A stretch of DNA of 64,000 nt from Rotaria sp. Silwood1 (GCA_905250075.1 CAJNOP010000228.1:62001-126000), one strand, 5' to 3'; positions 24,401-37,097 are shown, counted from the stretch's first letter. Translations and numbers: made by a program. Notes: generated by a model not told the origin, from the letters alone.

Positions 24401-27400
24401 AGAATAAGGAAAGACCTTCAAATAATGTACATTTTTAAATATTTTCTAAGTTATTCATAATAGAAAGTTTCCACTGTATTCATCTTATTTTGATTCAAAT
24501 TACTTGTTGGACTTTTAATACAAAATTAATTTTAGTATCACGATAACATTGACATGTAAAAAAACGATAGCCAGACTGTTACCAACATGCTAAATAAGTC
24601 AAATCTACAAAAAGTCAATCTATCTAGACCTTTTTTTAAATAGAATCAATTTTATTGTAAAAGATAATTCTTAGTATCTTACAAAAACTTTTAATCGGCT
24701 AATGTGATCGAGCTCGAAGCTTCGGTAATTCAATTTCAAATTCTTTTTTTTTTCTAGACATAATAATCGTAAAATATATATTTTAGATATGTTTTTAACT
24801 GTAAATGCAGTTTATGATGTTCAATAAAAGTACTTTACAAATGTAGTTTGTCGAGAAGATTATAGTGTTATTCAAATAACAAACAATTGATTTTAAGATA
24901 CAAAAGGCAAAAGTAAATTTTTTGTTCTATTCGTTTAATCAATATTTACGTGTCATTTATCAAATGATTCTATTTGCTTTCAATGACATTCATTTAAAGA
25001 GATTAAGAGAAAAACTGTTAACATAATCCGCCTAGGATTAATATATGAAAGTTGATGAAATGTTTGCTAAGATAGTTTTAAATAAATAGTTATTGTAATT
25101 GAATCAAATTAACTTACCATTACTAGTCGAACAATCATTTTTATTTAATTCACAATATAATCCAGTATAAGATGATTTACAAACACATTGTTCACGATTA
25201 GATTCATCAATCTAAATAAAAAAAAAAACATTGCAGAATTATTTTCTTGTTGTTTTTTTAATGTTTTCTATTCTATTTACCAAACAAATACCTCCATTAC
25301 GACAATTTCGAGCACATTTTTGATTGAACGGTAATAATGGAAAAGGTACTAAAAAGATTTTTAATTATTAAACAAAAAAGAAAAAACAATAGGTAATCGG
25401 GGAACTTTTCAAACACGATATTTGTTCAAGTTTAATTAACTAAAAAGTATTTCCGAGAAGTCAAATCTATGACTTTATATTCTTTTCAAAAATGAATCTA
25501 GGTATTTTGTCTTCGTTTTTATTCGAAAATAGTGAAATAATTTTTAAGAAACTCAGAAAATTTTATATATTTTCATTATTATCATTCGAAACTAAAAATT
25601 GATACATTTATTTATATATTAGAAGCGATGCTACAAGAAGCTTGTTTTGTCTTTCGACAGTATACTTTGATTTTCGTCTTTTGTAAATGCTCCTTTTTTG
25701 AAAAGTCAACAACCGTTTTATATTGAAAGAAACTCTTGAAAAAAGTGCTTCTAGTCTCACTAAGTAAACGCTATAACTGTACCTTTTTCCCATTTCAATG
25801 ATTATAGAAATACTTTCTACTGGTTCAAAAGTAAACAAATATCTTATTGAAAAACTTTCCGATCATTTATTAATATACCTGGATATTCACAAAATTTGCC
25901 AGTGTAATGTGGTCGACAAATACAATGAATAGTTCGATTAGATTGTGTTACGCAAACACTTTGATGTTGACATGGTGAACTTTCACATGGATTTTGTTCT
26001 TTAAGAAAATTTTCAATATGATATTATAATTAATAAAATTATTTTATTTAACATGCATGTTTTTTTTTTGTTTTATAATCTATTCTAAATCTAAACTTAC
26101 GAAATTGTGTAATATTTAAAACTTCTGGAGTAATAATGTAGTAAGATTTGAAGACGAAAAAAGAAAAACAAAATTCATCTACTTACCAATTTCACAATAA
26201 GTTCCAATAAATGATGGTAGACAAATACATTGAAAACCATATTGAGATTTAACAATACAAGTTGAATTATGAAGACATGGTGCACTTAAACATGGTGTAT
26301 ATTCTATAATAATAGAAATATTTTATTAAAAATAAAATATTTGATTTTATTTCATACTATATTTATGAGATATTAATGGTGTTGTAAGAGATTGTTGAAA
26401 TATTTTTGTTGTTTTTGTTATACCATAATTTGTATTTAACCAATCAAGATAATTACGTAGATCATTTTTTAAAGATATATTCGTATTATTTTTAATTATT
26501 TTCATTGGTTTTATTGTTGTTTGAATAAATTTTGCTGATGTTAATGTTGTTATAGGATGAGATTTTTTAGTTGTTGATGAAGCTTAAAAAATGAAATAAT
26601 TATGAAAAAAATAATAAATAATTATTTATTTTATTACTTGATACAATTTCAGAACAATCAATTCCACTCCAATTTTTTTCACATACACAAATTTCTGTAT
26701 ATAAATCAATTTTAAAACATTGACCATGAATACATGGTGTTCGTTCACATGAAATAACAATTGCTTTTCAAAAAAAAAAAGAAATTTATAAAATAATATA
26801 TGAAAATTTTTCATATCTTACCAACTTCACAATTACGACCAGTATAACCTGATCGACAATGACAACGATAAGCTGATGGTGGATTAACACCAATTAATGT
26901 TTCACATGTTGAATTATGTAGACATGGACGACTTACACAACCAGATTCTTCTATGAGTATATATATAAAAGAAAAGAAATTAAATCTAACCTAGAGTAAT
27001 TACTATAAATCATAGATAGTAAACACTTGTATACATTCAAATATGATTGATGTCTATCATGAACATGAACGAGTGTCTTAAACGACTATCGCGAAATGCG
27101 ATGTTTATCTCGATCAAGACTTACTTTTGAATCACGTCTAAAATCTAATGAGCAATGTTAATTAAAAAACTGACTCAAACTGCTTATTCAGATTTTTCTC
27201 AACATCAAGTTCGTTGGTAAATATTTATTTAAACAATATTTTTTGACTTAGATTCAAAGTTAGTATTAATTTAAGTAAATAAATTATTTTGTTTGTGTTT
27301 ACAAGAGGAAAAAGCAAGACAAAATTGCTCTCTTCTTTATTGAGGAGAAGCTTATATGAATACGATGAACGATCGTTTACATTAGGCGTATACACATTGT

Positions 27401-29383
27401 ATAAGATCTTAATTTAAACCGTATATTAGTGTCATAATGCTCACCCTGAGTAGAGGCTTCTATGATGCGCTAAGAGAGGCATTCTCAACGAAGTTTATTT
27501 CAGTATTCATGTAAATGTTAAAGAACAATCGAGCTGTCGCTTGTTGTTCTTTATTTGATCCGATCAGTATTGTAAAAATTTCAGATAGAATAACTGGTGC
27601 ATATAAAAAAAAAACTCATTTTATGAATAGTGAGATTTGCAGCAAAACTATTAAGACCCACAGTCATGAGATGAATCTACAGAACGAATCCAACATAATG
27701 TTAAATCTTTGTATACAAATTAGGAAAGACGAAATATCATTTATAAAACTCAGCGAAAACGAATAGATCAATAATACATTTTGTTCACAATGAACTTTTG
27801 TTCGGCATAATTCTCTAAAAATTTTTTTGGTCATTATTGTTCGACTACGAATCATTGAAAAACTTCAATGGTAGATTTAGATGGAGCACTGGAAGCGATC
27901 GCTCTGGCCATCTGAAATATTTTTCTAATTTGTCTCAGCAAAAAAAGAACCGATACTACCTCTAATAGACTTGGAAAAACATACTTTGTGATGATTATCG
28001 CCCCCAATCGCAAAACTCAAGATCAGCTACTGAAAGTCTCTTTTAAGTTTAACTTATATTATAATGAAATATTTCTTAAAATAATTAATAAACTTAACAA
28101 ATATACTCATTATCGAAGTTTGATTGCAATTTTCCGATGTCCAACCATCATGACAAATACATTTTCCATTTTTTGAACAATCACCATGAACACAATTCAT
28201 TTGATTACACTTCTTTTCAGTCATTCTTCCTGCTGGACCTAATCAAAACAGAACTCTTATTTAACTATATACAAATTTATTGAATATTTACCAATTTCAC
28301 AAGATCGTCCTGTATATCCTTTTTGACATCGACATAAATAACTTCGAAGATACACTACACATGTACCATTATTTAAACATGGTTGATCTTCACAAGCACG
28401 AACATCTGTAACAACGGAAATGGTTTTTTTTTCATTATAATTTTCCTTATCTATTTTTACCACTAAGACAATCTTGTCCAAAATATCCATGTTTACAAAT
28501 TTTTTGTCCAGTATCCAAATCACAATCATAACGTTGTTCATTTGGTACACAGAGTATTTCACAAAAATTTCCATAATAATTTGGTGAACAATAAAGCTTA
28601 AAAAAAATTCAATTAAAAGAATATTTTAAAGAAAAAAAAAAAAAATGTTCAAACCGAAAGATCTGCTGTTAAATTTGTATAAGTACCAAATAAACTACGT
28701 AAATAAATTCTTTGTTTTTGTGCTGTTTCTTCTGATCGATAAATTTTAAGATCAGCTAATGTTCTTCCATAAAAATCAATTGAATCATGTATTGTACGAT
28801 TATTAATATCATCAACATCAAATACTTCTACAATTATACCAATACCCGTCTAAATAAAATACAAAAAAAAAGAAAATAATCATAAACTAATATCAAAATA
28901 ATATACTTTTGGATAATTAAAACGAAAATAAATTGTTGATTGAAACCAAATTGAAACAAGTGATAATGATCGTTGTTGTGTATCTAATTTATCTTGTTGT
29001 TGTTGATCAAGATCAATAAAATGTATATCATTAGCACCAACAACACCCGTATAATGATCACCTAATGTACAATTATGTGGATTTTGAAATGGTAAACGTA
29101 CAAGACAAAATAAAAATGCTGTATCACATCGACCATCTCGATTGATATCATGTTCAAGTCTTGTATCACATGGACGATTTTCATATGTTAAACCATTTGG
29201 ATTTTTATAATGAAGTAAACGTAATGATAATGTTACTTCACTTAATGATAACTATAAGAATTTAAATAATAAAATTTATTTTTTATATATATATAAAATA
29301 AATGTGTAATTTTTTTTTTTTTCTAAACAAACTTTAAGAACAGCAAAATCATAAACAAGAATAATCATTAACCATTGTACCAT
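21498..29383 (-). CDS. Delta-like (DSL) Notch ligand, type I membrane protein
   Basis: Fifteen exons: 29383-29333, 29251-28907, 28849-28655, 28596-28461, 28405-28292, 28238-28107, 26950-26822, 26763-26638, 26582-26358, 26303-26187, 25998-25879, 25348-25281, 25211-25118, 22036-21757, 21699-21498; all phases agree, 777 aa. Order: signal peptide (MVQWLMIILVYDFAVL), MNNL domain (~18-197; HYKNPNGLTYENRPCD, CDTAFLFCLVRLPF), DSL domain (~198-242; six cysteines, YCSPNYYGNFCEILC, QDC), then eight EGF-like repeats (for example CEDQPCLNNGTCVVY), one TM helix (WPLAIVFGYIFSLMLVFIII) and a 70-residue tail. No von Willebrand C-type cysteine-rich block follows the EGFs, so it is Delta- rather than Jagged-like. 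Role: cell-surface ligand that activates Notch on adjacent cells. Odd: a 75-residue cysteine-free Ser/Thr/Lys-rich exon (26582-26358) splits the EGF array. Confidence 0.9.
22037..25117. other. Notch-ligand intron, 3.1 kb
   Basis: No exon recognised. Around 22085-22140 lies a fragment (AAATGTGTAGGATG, GTCACCGAA, AGTATCT) that recurs in reverse orientation at about 52470-52530 inside an agrin intron, so it holds a dispersed repeat. A perfect short palindrome (AATAAAAAACAAGA / TCTTGTTTTTTATT) sits at about 23805-23834, and an ATT triplet run at about 22804-22822. Confidence 0.5.
26951..28106. other. Notch-ligand intron, 1.16 kb, no gene seen
   Basis: AT-rich sequence between EGF-encoding exons. 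The short open frames at 27515 (+) and 27664 (-) overlap each other and show no domain-like pattern. Confidence 0.5.
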
Positions 29384-29939
29384 GTCGTCCTTCCGTACAT
29401 ACTCGTTAAAAACAATATAAAAGATTCATTCTCATAGTTCTAAACGTTAAAGATTCACGACAAATAAATGCGAAAAAATGACCGAAAGATATACATTATA
29501 TGTGTGTATGTGTATAATAGTCAATATTGAACATACGCCCTATTCTCTATTTTTTTTCTCTAAATGAGTGTTTACCTTCGGGTTATTAGCCGAAATACGC
29601 GTAGACGATTTTGTCTGCTTCCTATTCGTTCGTATAGTCATCGTCAAGTTAATAGAGATGTACCTTTTGATCTTTTCATCGACTTTTTTTCTTTTTGGGG
29701 TAGTCATCCTTTCGTTCATATCTATGCATACAAGGAGATGAAAAACTACTAACGGTCTCATCAGACAAAGATGTCTAAGTGTATTTATATCGATATATGT
29801 ATATGACATCATCGAGATATTTTTTTTTTCTCGCAATTGAAAACAAAGTTCTAATTGATATTTTTCAATGCAAAAGTGACGTCATATGTAATTATAGTTT
29901 TATTCGTTGGTTTGATATAGAATGTTAATGATTAGGTAA

Positions 29940-30280
29940 AATCTCTGTTGAAATACTGTTTGAGGCTATTGCAAAGAGATTGTACTAAAATTTTCAGTCC
30001 TATGTCATGATGTTTGAGAAAGATATTCAACAAATAAGAATCAAAAATAGCTCATTTGACAACTTGAAATTCTTTCTAAGTTGTTATTTAATAGAATTCA
30101 AGTTTTTTTTACTCAAAAGAACATCTCAGAATACAGAGTACTTCTTTTTTTAATTCTTGATTTTAATGCGAAGGAAATCGATGTCAAATTCAATATTTTG
30201 AAAAGCTTTCCAAAAAACAAAAAAATGATCATCTATTTTTAGAAGTACTTTTTATATCACAATAAAAGAAAACGGATACT
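29940..30280. repeat. Dispersed repeat, copy 1 of family R
   Basis: Matches 34945-35250 in order and orientation: AGAGATTGTACT / AGAGACTATACT, CCTATGTCATGA / CCTATATCGTGA, CTCATTTGACAACTTGAAAT / CTCATTTGGCAACCCAAAAT and GAAGTACTTTTTATATCACA / GAAGTACTTGTTATATCATA. Class unknown. Confidence 0.5.
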
Positions 30281-30731
30281 GCAACTTCATATAGTCTTTT
30301 AGATAGAAAATTAATAATTGACAACAAGCAAACTTCTTCGACAATTTTCGGATTTGCGATCGAGAAAAAATAAATAACATTTGCCATTTCCTATCTGAAA
30401 ATAGCATGTCTTTCAAACAGAAAATGATGGAAATCAACTTTGAATTCAAGAGAAACTAAGATGCCGTATATGAAAAATTAAATCTCAAGCTATTTTTTTG
30501 ATGCATTCATTGCAATGTCAAGTTTTCTAAGGAAAATTGATTTTTTTTTGAGAAACTTTATAATACATGCTCTTTGTTTTCTATAATAGACTTGATTGTA
30601 CATTAGATTTTTGATCATCGTTTCGCTTGCAGTTGTTCGGGTTATCGTAACTGAATTATGTTTCTGAATAAACATTTGTTATTATCTAATGTTCTATAAA
30701 TTATATAGATAAAAAGGTACAGTAAACTAAC

Positions 30732-31314
30732 GAGAGAAAGCCTTCAACTGTTCGATTATTTTTGAGTCGAGACAATGTGCATTATGTTGATCCAAATGAG
30801 CTTTGAATTTACGACGGAGCTACTGCACTTTTACGATATATATGTTAAATAAATGTTGTTGTCTGGAGAAACGGATTTTCGAATTTTGATTTGAATCTTT
30901 GTATATTGATAGGTCTTGACGAGAATAGGTTTTTTTCTGTAAAAACTTTAGATTTTGTTACTCTTCCTATTCTACAATACAACTATAATAAAAGTGTGCC
31001 TTTTACATCACTTATGTAAAACAGTAGCTTGGATGTTCTTATTTTAACATAGAAGCAAATCAAAAGACTTGAAACTGCCACAATAAAATGTTCTCGCTAA
31101 GGCATATCTCTATGCAAGGTTTCAAGTTAAAATTCAAGAAATAGTTTTTTTTTGGACTACAGCATTTATTTAAAACATACCGTAAAAGTGCAGTAGTTCT
31201 TTAGTAATAAACTAAGGACACAAACACTTTCCAGGGTATTCAGGACTCACTTGAATCTACATAAGGCAAAGAATCTCGACTCAAAAGTGATTGAACAGTT
31301 GAAGGACTTTCCTC
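30732..31314. mobile_element. Inverted-repeat element (583 bp)
   Basis: Left end GAGAGAAAGCCTTCAACTGT continues with TTTTGAGTCGAGA and, about 100 bp in, CTACTGCACTTTTACG; the reverse complement of the right end gives GAGGAAAGTCCTTCAACTGT, TTTTGAGTCGAGA and CTACTGCACTTTTACG. Arms of roughly 110-125 bp flank about 350 bp of unrelated AT-rich sequence. No transposase frame, no clear target duplication. Confidence 0.6.
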
Positions 31315-32137
31315 ATAAATGTCTTAAAGGGAATTCATACGTGATAAACTGAATGATTTTTTAGTAGAAAATCTCAAATTTAGTGTCGAATAGAAATGAT
31401 TGAGTTCGAAGTTAATCAACCTTATTCGTTAAACTCGAAGTGCTCTATTATTCTAAATCAACACAAAATGTTATCGAAGAATGTTCGATAGGTTTCAAGT
31501 ATACTGAATATTAATTTTCGTATATCATGTTTTTCTGATTCAACGTACAGCATTCTTATAATAAATATCCATTCAATCAGATCCAACCTGTAAGAAATCG
31601 ATAGAGGCTGAGTTCCACTAGATGAAATCGATTATTATTACTTTTTAATACGAATCTTGCAACAATATGAACCGAATAACAGTGAAGAACTCAATTGTAT
31701 ATAATCTGTATGTTTGAATCCAGCTATGTAAATCACTGCATCTGTGGAGCTTTATTATTGATACGATAAGAAATGCAAAAAAAAACCTTTTAATATCATT
31801 TTTCTTTCTTTAAAATGATTAAATAAAAAATGAAGCACATAGGTGTTGTAATTTTCAATATTATTTCAACAATAATAAATAAGAAAGAAATTTTACAACT
31901 AACTAATCTTCTTTTTCTGTGCTTCCATATGAAAGATTATTTTATGTAATATTTGTTAGTTTTTCACCAGTAATATTTGACTAAATATTTTAGTGAACAA
32001 ATTTTACCTTGCCTTACAAATGAAAAGAAATCATCAAGATATTTAAAAAAAATGAGATGAAATTAATAGCAGAATAAAATAAAATATGATTAAAAGTAAT
32101 TTAAAAAAGTTTATTCTTGAAAATTTCTAATTCAAAC

Positions 32138-32682
32138 TTAGTAATTTCGATGAGAATCAGGATAAACACCTCGTTGAACTGGTACTGGTTGAGAAACAAC
32201 GGTTGGATCACTTGTTGTATAGGCAGCACCAATATTTTCTAAAAGTAATCAATATAAAAGAATATTACAAGCTTAATTATTTTGTTAGAATATACTTCGT
32301 GATTTTATTTCTCGTGCTTCTTGACAAAGTGCACATGGACCACAACATAATGTTGTTGGACAATCTCCACATGATGGATTTTCTCTTAAATTATATTTTT
32401 CACGTAATGATTGACGTTCAAATAAATGTGGTAACCAACATAAATAACAACTTGTTAAAATTGAATATAAACAACACATAATAACACAATGATGACCACT
32501 TATTTTCTTTGCATTTAAACCAAATAAACATGATAAACAAAAAAAACCATAACAACATGAACTACAATCATTTAAACAACCACATAAAGATTCTAAAAAT
32601 CTCGAAGAAAAAAAATTTATATATAAAAAGGTCATTTCTATGTCAAATATATCTTACCGTTCCAATCGTTAGTACCTGGCAT
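32138..32682 (-). CDS. PLAC8-family cysteine-rich protein, gene 1
   Basis: Three exons: a 5' exon from the ATG at 32682 (MPGTNDWN, donor GTAAGA), a main exon entered at TTTTTAG before AATCTTTATG and leaving at an A/GTATAT donor (~32292), and a terminal exon ending at the TAA 32138-32140. Protein is about 145 aa. The PLAC8 pattern is clear: ESLCGCLNDCSSCCYG, a Cys-rich hydrophobic centre (CCLYSILTSCYLCWLP), RQSLREKYNL, then CGDCPTTLCCGPCALCQEAR. PLAC8-family members are small membrane-associated proteins; plant relatives influence fruit size and metal handling, animal ones are poorly understood. The role here is unknown. The terminal exon encodes a Pro/Val/Gln-rich tail ending SHRNY. It is more diverged than genes 2 and 3 and outside their duplicated block. 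Confidence 0.85.
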
Positions 32683-32984
32683 TTTATATTAATTATTTAT
32701 ATTTTGAGATAGAAAATCTAAAAAAAATATATGATACAAGTAAAGTATACTGTGAATCTTTGAATGCTTTTTTATATATTCCGTAATGTTACTAGAGATA
32801 AAAGACGGATGATAAGTTGTTCTATTTTTTAAAAGGATCTTTCGCCTTATGTCACCGAAAATTTTTCTTCTTTTGTGACCATTGCATATTTTGAAATAGT
32901 ATCTAACTATTGAGGACATTGTGGAATCCAAATCGTCTTTGAACACTGAAAAATTAAGGAAGAAATCAAATGTATGTAATGAAA

Positions 32985-33395
32985 ATAGCGAAAACTGCTG
33001 ACTTTTTCATGAAAAAAAAAGTTCAAAAACGTTCCAGTTTCTTGGATCGAACTGAAACTTTTTTCACATACGCTATACACTGTTTCTAATGGTTTTTTTT
33101 TCTGGTTTCAAAAAAATTATGTTCAGCTAACTTTTGATTGATCTTATAAAAACGCGTGTATTTTAGAGCATCTCTCGATATTTTGATTTTTTTATTCGAA
33201 GAACAACAAGTAAAAAGGTATCCACTGAAAACAGTATGTAATGTCTGTGAAAAAAAAAAATCTTCAAATCGATAGAACATACTATTTCGTAGTAGCGAAA
33301 ATGTTAATTGAAACCAATGGTAATCATAGAAAACAGCATCCAGAAACTGTGAGTCTACAACAAATTTTGCTCTACTTGTCAAGAACTATCTACCT
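32985..33395. repeat. Dispersed repeat, copy 2
   Basis: Same family and orientation as about 6660-7075; shared blocks include GAACTGAAACTTTTTTCACA with CGCTATACAC, TTTTTTATTCGAAGAA and ATCGATAGAACATAC. Confidence 0.45.
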
Positions 33396-34944
33396 TGAAA
33401 ATTTCAATTTTTTCTTAGAAACTGTCGTCAAGAAACTCTGGAAAGAGTAGAGTACCTTATAATCAAGCAGAGTAACTTTTTATTTGCTCATTAATCTCTC
33501 AGTATAGAATTATACTTCATGATTTCTACTACGACTAACCCACATAAAGAAAACAACATGATCAATATCATTTGTTCATTGTGTTTGAGAAAGAACTACA
33601 ATTGAATACTTTACTTACTTCTATAAAGATCAAAGAACAATGAGAGATCATCATGACTTGTAATTATGAATCGATGTTTTTTTGTCTCTACTCAGTCATT
33701 TAGCACCACATGTCTTGACTTAAAATAGAATCGAACAGGAAATAAACATCTTATACAATAAATCATTATATTTTGTTCCCACTAGGAAGTCTGTTCAAAG
33801 CATATTTATACATAAAGAAGAAACGATTTTGTTTTGTTCTCTTTCAAAAATAATTATGATGCTTATCAACTGTTTTTTCAGTAGTATATATTACATATAT
33901 TTTTTTTTTATTGAATCTCTGAAAGAAGTTAGTAACAATTTGCTCTATTTTATAACTTACATAATAATACTTTAAAATATCTGTTTTTAAAATTTTCTGA
34001 GTGAAGGTAAAATACTATTTTTTGACTCTTATTGACTACGAAAAATATTCTACATGTCTGAATTGCAAAGGCATTATATTTTGTAAAGAATATGATTGAG
34101 AAGAAATCAAATATTTATTCAATACAAAAGTGTACCCGAAAAGTATCTTACTTGTTCAATCAATGTGTTATACTTATTCATAATATTGATTTATAGGCTT
34201 CTTAAATGTTGTTTCTTTTTTTTTGCTTCAGAAAAAAAAGACTACCTTATATTATTATTTAGTAAGATGATTTTTTTTTCCACAACAAATATATTTTATA
34301 TCATTTTTCACTGATTCTTTTTTTGTGAGAATTTTGTAATGTGATATTTTAGACTTTATTTTAAATATATTCTTTATTGCACATCAACCAGGAAAAACAA
34401 TACGAAAAACAAACGCTTTGCATGTATATCTAGATTTAAATCGATGTTATCATATAAACTACTTATCTTGTACTGTATTTTATGTCGATGAATTAATCTA
34501 GATTAATACTATTCTCAACTTTTATGCAACTTTCATAAATATGTTGTATGATTTTTCTTTTTTTTTGGGACAACTGTTTGCAATAGTCAATAATTGTTTT
34601 CTTGTATTTTATGAAATTTATACTTGTGAAATCGCAATGAGAAACTTCATTTAATAGATTTGCTTTATTAAATTTGAACATGAATGTCGATGAATTTTTT
34701 TATATTTGTTTAGTAATTGAAAAGGTGTGTTAACATTAGAAAGAAAATTTTCTCTTGTCACGTATGTGACCATATTGAGTATTTCGTTACAAGCGATACA
34801 TTTGATGTCATCAATCTTCACAATGATTCTTTTTAATCGAAAAGATTTATCGAATGATTTCAATTATTCTTATAATAATTTGTTGATCGTTACATTCATT
34901 GATATTGAATTATTTTATTCAAATAGTTCAAGGTAGTTTCTCTC

Positions 34945-35250
34945 TCAAAACCGATCAGACTCATTCAAATTCTATGTTGTGTTAGGACTGTAGCGAAGAG
35001 ACTATACTTATCTTCTAGCCCTATATCGTGACCTTCGAGGAAAATATTCGACAAACATGAATTAAAAAATTCCTCATTTGGCAACCCAAAATTCTTTGTG
35101 GACCCTCATTCTTTAGTGCTTGGCAGAATCCTTTTCTTAAAATTTTTATTTTTATGTCGAGAAAAAAATAACACGTTCAATACGTCGACAACGCTCAAGA
35201 ACTAGTCTTTTATTTATCGAAGTACTTGTTATATCATAATAAAAAAAAAC
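34945..35250. repeat. Dispersed repeat, copy 2 of family R, at the duplication breakpoint
   Basis: Partner of 29940-30280. Its right part overlaps the left edge of the duplicated block (about 35207), so the duplication breakpoint falls inside this older repeat. Confidence 0.45.
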
Positions 35251-37097
35251 TTGACTTATACATGATCTTTGAAACAACAAACAAACATCGACTATGAAAA
35301 AATAAACTATATAATCGAAATAAAATGCATATTGGAATTACACTCTTTTCAAGAAGTTATTCTTTAATTAAAATAATCAACAACATCATCGAAAAATGCA
35401 TTAGATCTTGATATGTTTAGATAAATATCTGCAATTTTTATTTCGAAAATTATTTTCAAAAAAAGATTATGTTCATTTGTCAAAAATAACAATAATAAGT
35501 CAACAAATTTTTCCTCTTATCTATTCATTGAATGAAAAAGGACTTCAAATAAGATCAAATAAAACAGTTTGAAGTAGTTTTGAGACTAAATTGTCTCAAT
35601 ATGATTAAGCAACAAGACAACATTCAATTAATGAGTTGTTTACGAAATGCAAATGATATTAAAAATAACTAAAAAAGAATATTTTACAAGGTAGGAAAGA
35701 TCAACATCTATAGGTATCATCTTCAATATTAGCTGTAGATTGATAATTAATATGATAATTGTAAGTAAATATTTCAGAAATGATTGTTGTACCTTAGGCT
35801 GGAACAATAAGAAATAATCATACTCAAATGTTTAGAATTCGAGTAATACCTAACAATAAACTATGGACGATTATCAAAAAAAAAAAGTTAGGAATTGAAG
35901 AACTAGCCAAAAATTCATCAGAATTCTGTATTAAATTACACTATGAATTCTTATATGTATCTATGAATGAAAGTTCATGTATAGATGCTAATATGATTTA
36001 TTTCAGTAGAAATGACGTTGATTATAATTCTTTTTCTTAAAAGCATACAAAATCAAATACTTTTCAAACAATTTAGATTATGAAATGATCAAACAAGATT
36101 ATAAAAAGATAGCATAGTTAGCAAATGAAAAAACAAGTCTTTCAATTTATTCATTTAATATGGTCCTTGTTTCATCATTCCAGGTTGTTCCTATTGTGGT
36201 GGCATATTTACTGGTGGTCCATATGGTGAAGGCATACCCATACCTGTTGGCTGTGTTACAATTAATGTCGGTCCTATAATCATAAAAAATCTATTTCATA
36301 ACATATATATAGTTTTTATTTATTCATATACCTCCAGGAGCAACTGAACGATATTTAAGTTCACGTGCTTCTTGACAAATTGCACATGGAGCACAAAATG
36401 TTGTTGCTACACAATCATTACAATCTTCTTGAAGACCAAAACGACTACGTAAAGTTTGTCGTTTGCCAGAATGTACTAGACAACATAAACCAAGTCCTGC
36501 TAGCAGGTACCAGACACAGCATGCACCACAACAACTACTTCCATCGATTTTCTCAGCATTTTCTCCATATAGACACGCTGGACAACAATATCCATACAGA
36601 CAAATGTTACAGTCGTTGAAACAATCAAAAAGTCCGCCTAAAAAGATTTTTTTTATTTAGTTTTTCGGAGAGTAGTTGCTTTTTGTTACATACTATTCCA
36701 GCCAGCCATATATTTAATCGTTGAACGATAAAAAAAGCTATTTATATGTTCGTTTTACTCTAAAAATGTCCATATAATTACTTAATACAACTGAACTTCT
36801 TATCAAATATTGTATTTTATTTTAGCCAGACTTTTGGTTATTGTATATTTATGAGAGTTGACAGAATTCTCATACGCAAAATTTAAGAATTTTGCATTGT
36901 GATTATATTTATGATTATCTATATTTAAATTTTGTTCATTATAACACAGTTCTTATAATACTGTAGTAAAACAATAATAATTCTATTCAGAATTACTGTT
37001 TAGTATAAGAGAACTGTATCACAATTCTTATTTTCTATGAGAATTTGCATTCATTACATATACTTATTTCTGCAATGAAATCAAAAGTTTGCTTAGA
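35207..37097. repeat. Segmental duplication, unit 1 (contains PLAC8 gene 2)
   Basis: Directly repeated at 39104-41008. Left-end match begins at TTTTATTTAT then ACTTGTTATATCATAATA. In the first ~430 bp I count about 22 differences (roughly 95% identity). Similarity continues past the gene into the 5' flank up to GTTTGCTTAGA, where the second copy runs into the N gap, so the right boundary cannot be seen. Confidence 0.85.
36191..36709 (-). CDS. PLAC8-family cysteine-rich protein, gene 2 (C-terminally truncated by a stop)
   Basis: Three exons: 5' exon MAGWN from the ATG at 36709 (A/GTATGT donor), main exon after TTTTTAG ending at GGAG/GTATATG, and a terminal exon after ATTATAG. Seen: WNSGLFDCFNDCNICLYGYC, ENAEKIDGSSC, a hydrophobic centre (VWYLLAGLGLCCLVHSG), CNDCVATTFCAPCAICQEAR, LKYRS and a Met/Pro/Gly tail. 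The frame stops at TAG 36191-36193, yet the next codons still spell EQPGMMKQGPY followed by TAA at 36155-36157, exactly the C-terminus of gene 3. The gene has therefore probably lost its last 11 residues to a nonsense change. About 20% of residues in the domain differ from gene 3. Confidence 0.85.

Larger units (their letters stand above)
29384..32137. other. Intergenic region upstream of the Notch ligand
   Basis: Contains the 5' flank and presumed promoter of the DSL gene, a dispersed repeat (about 29940-30280) shared with about 34945-35250, and an inverted-repeat element (30732-31314). No coding sequence recognised. A 10-codon upstream frame begins at 29400 and overlaps the DSL start codon out of frame. 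Confidence 0.5.
32683..36190. other. Intergenic between PLAC8 genes 1 and 2
   Basis: No gene recognised. Holds dispersed repeat copies at about 32985-33395 (partner at 6660-7075) and 34945-35250 (partner at 29940-30280), and from about 35207 the left part of the segmental duplication. The 70-codon frame at 35828-36040 is broken in the duplicate copy and is not called. Confidence 0.55.

Noticed and set aside
29540..29836. 98-codon minus-strand frame upstream of the Notch ligand
   Set aside because: Arg/Lys/Thr-rich without domain pattern, overlapped by a plus-strand frame of equal length; composition is that of AT-rich non-coding DNA.
35828..36040. 70-codon open frame in duplication unit 1
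   Set aside because: The equivalent position in unit 2 (about 39730-39860) carries frame-breaking changes in an otherwise highly similar context, so there is no sign of coding constraint.
36365..36660. Two plus-strand frames over PLAC8 gene 2, and a similar one at 40272-40535
   Set aside because: The minus strand encodes the PLAC8 domain with conserved cysteines and splice sites in both copies; the plus frames are shadows.
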